A stretch of DNA of 43,406 bases, taken from the NCBI GenBank assembly GCA_028281265.1, contig JANQKE010000146.1, positions 1-43,406 of the forward strand, in the 5' to 3' direction. Every line of letters begins with the position of its first letter. Within the stretch, counting starts at the first letter, position 1. The DNA is from Alphaproteobacteria bacterium. Its GTDB lineage: Bacteria; Pseudomonadota; Alphaproteobacteria; DSM-16000; Inquilinaceae. Shown here one piece after another: positions 43,312-43,406 of the stretch. The position numbers were made by a program, and so were the translations under genes. The notes below the pieces were generated by a model. That model saw nothing but the letters and a program-made list of their open reading frames with translations, had not been told where the DNA came from and made no database searches.

Positions 43312-43406
43312 GAGGCCGTTTCGAAAGTGGTTGAGTGGTCGAGGCTCATCTGATTCCAAGGAGTTGCGAAGCTTCCTGGAGATTGTCATGTGGACCCCGA
43401 CCACCC
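43312..43406 (+). mobile_element. Left end of an IS5-family-like insertion sequence (truncated by the window)
   Basis: After CTAA (43308-43311) comes GAGGCCGTTTCGAAAGTGG, a plausible terminal inverted repeat; 76 bp on, an ATG opens a frame reading MWTPTT, the usual beginning of IS5-family transposases in alphaproteobacteria. IS5 relatives prefer CTAA/TNA-type targets, which fits. The right end lies outside the window, so the boundary and target duplication are unproven. Confidence 0.6.
43388..43406 (+). CDS. Transposase N-terminus, IS5 family (partial)
   Basis: Six codons (MWTPTT) and one base before the window ends. The N-terminus MWTPTTR is common in IS5-type transposases. AAGGAG lies 28 bp upstream and CTGGAG 13 bp upstream of the ATG. 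Identification rests on this short start plus the terminal-repeat-like sequence before it. Confidence 0.5.

Overview
The window is one continuous stretch of high-GC, tightly packed bacterial chromosome. It looks alphaproteobacterial, most likely Rhodospirillales-like. The reasons are a short HprK, a glnK-amt pair, a PAS_5-type protein, an iscR-led hybrid ISC/SUF cluster, a beta-hydroxyaspartate (bhc) cluster and an fdsGBA-fdhD-fdsD formate dehydrogenase operon. I see no rRNA, tRNA, CRISPR array or prophage. The only mobile element is the left edge of an IS5-like insertion sequence at the right end.

Layout: (1) 1-2001, minus: a secreted SH3/PPC-repeat protein overlapping hprK, then the first seven codons of a further gene. 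(2) 2341-4073, minus: glnK-amt with a possible sigma-54 promoter, divergent from a UbiH-type hydroxylase (4413-5687, plus). (3) 5710-10052, minus: tag, a class-I amidotransferase-like hydrolase, hisA, a GNAT protein, hisH and a PAS_5 protein. (4) 10343-13510: isochorismatase-like hydrolase, cupin and flavodoxin-like reductase in one minus operon, with a GNAT gene and a second flavodoxin-like paralogue beyond. (5) tyrS and an alpha/beta hydrolase (13704-15907, minus). (6) 16269-27012, plus: iscR, two NifS/IscS-type cysteine desulfurases, ferredoxin, sufB, a DUF29 gene and a DUF29 fragment, sufC, sufD, sufS, sufE, sufT. (7) 27259-31897: an IclR regulator (bhcR) divergent from bhcA-bhcB-bhcC; bhcD is not here. 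(8) lysE-type exporter (minus). (9) 32924-38899, plus: fdsG-fdsB-fdsA-fdhD-fdsD. (10) 38994-42239: a 1081-residue membrane protein with two Rossmann/TrkA-N-like units and a RyR-type domain. (11) A YHS-domain secreted protein, a gene-poor stretch, two perfect palindromes and the IS edge.

How parts work together: iscR and the suf genes form an Fe-S assembly unit. Two 25-bp sites matching the type-1 IscR consensus lie before iscR and before sufB, suggesting control by Fe-S status at both points. The unit could supply the Fe-S-rich FdsA/B/G enzyme encoded downstream. The bhc genes should turn glyoxylate plus glycine into C4 acids, and the fds genes oxidise formate to CO2 with NAD+, so the 27-39 kb part is dedicated to C1/C2 compound use.

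Two families of dispersed palindromic repeats run through the window. One is built from long hairpins around a TGCGTCCG core (7.3, 28.1 and 43.2 kb). The other lies at the 3' ends of three unrelated minus-strand genes (6.4, 15.2 and 27.2 kb). These repeats, the RyR/TrkA-N protein, the missing bhcD and the DUF29 genes inside the suf operon are the points most worth following up.
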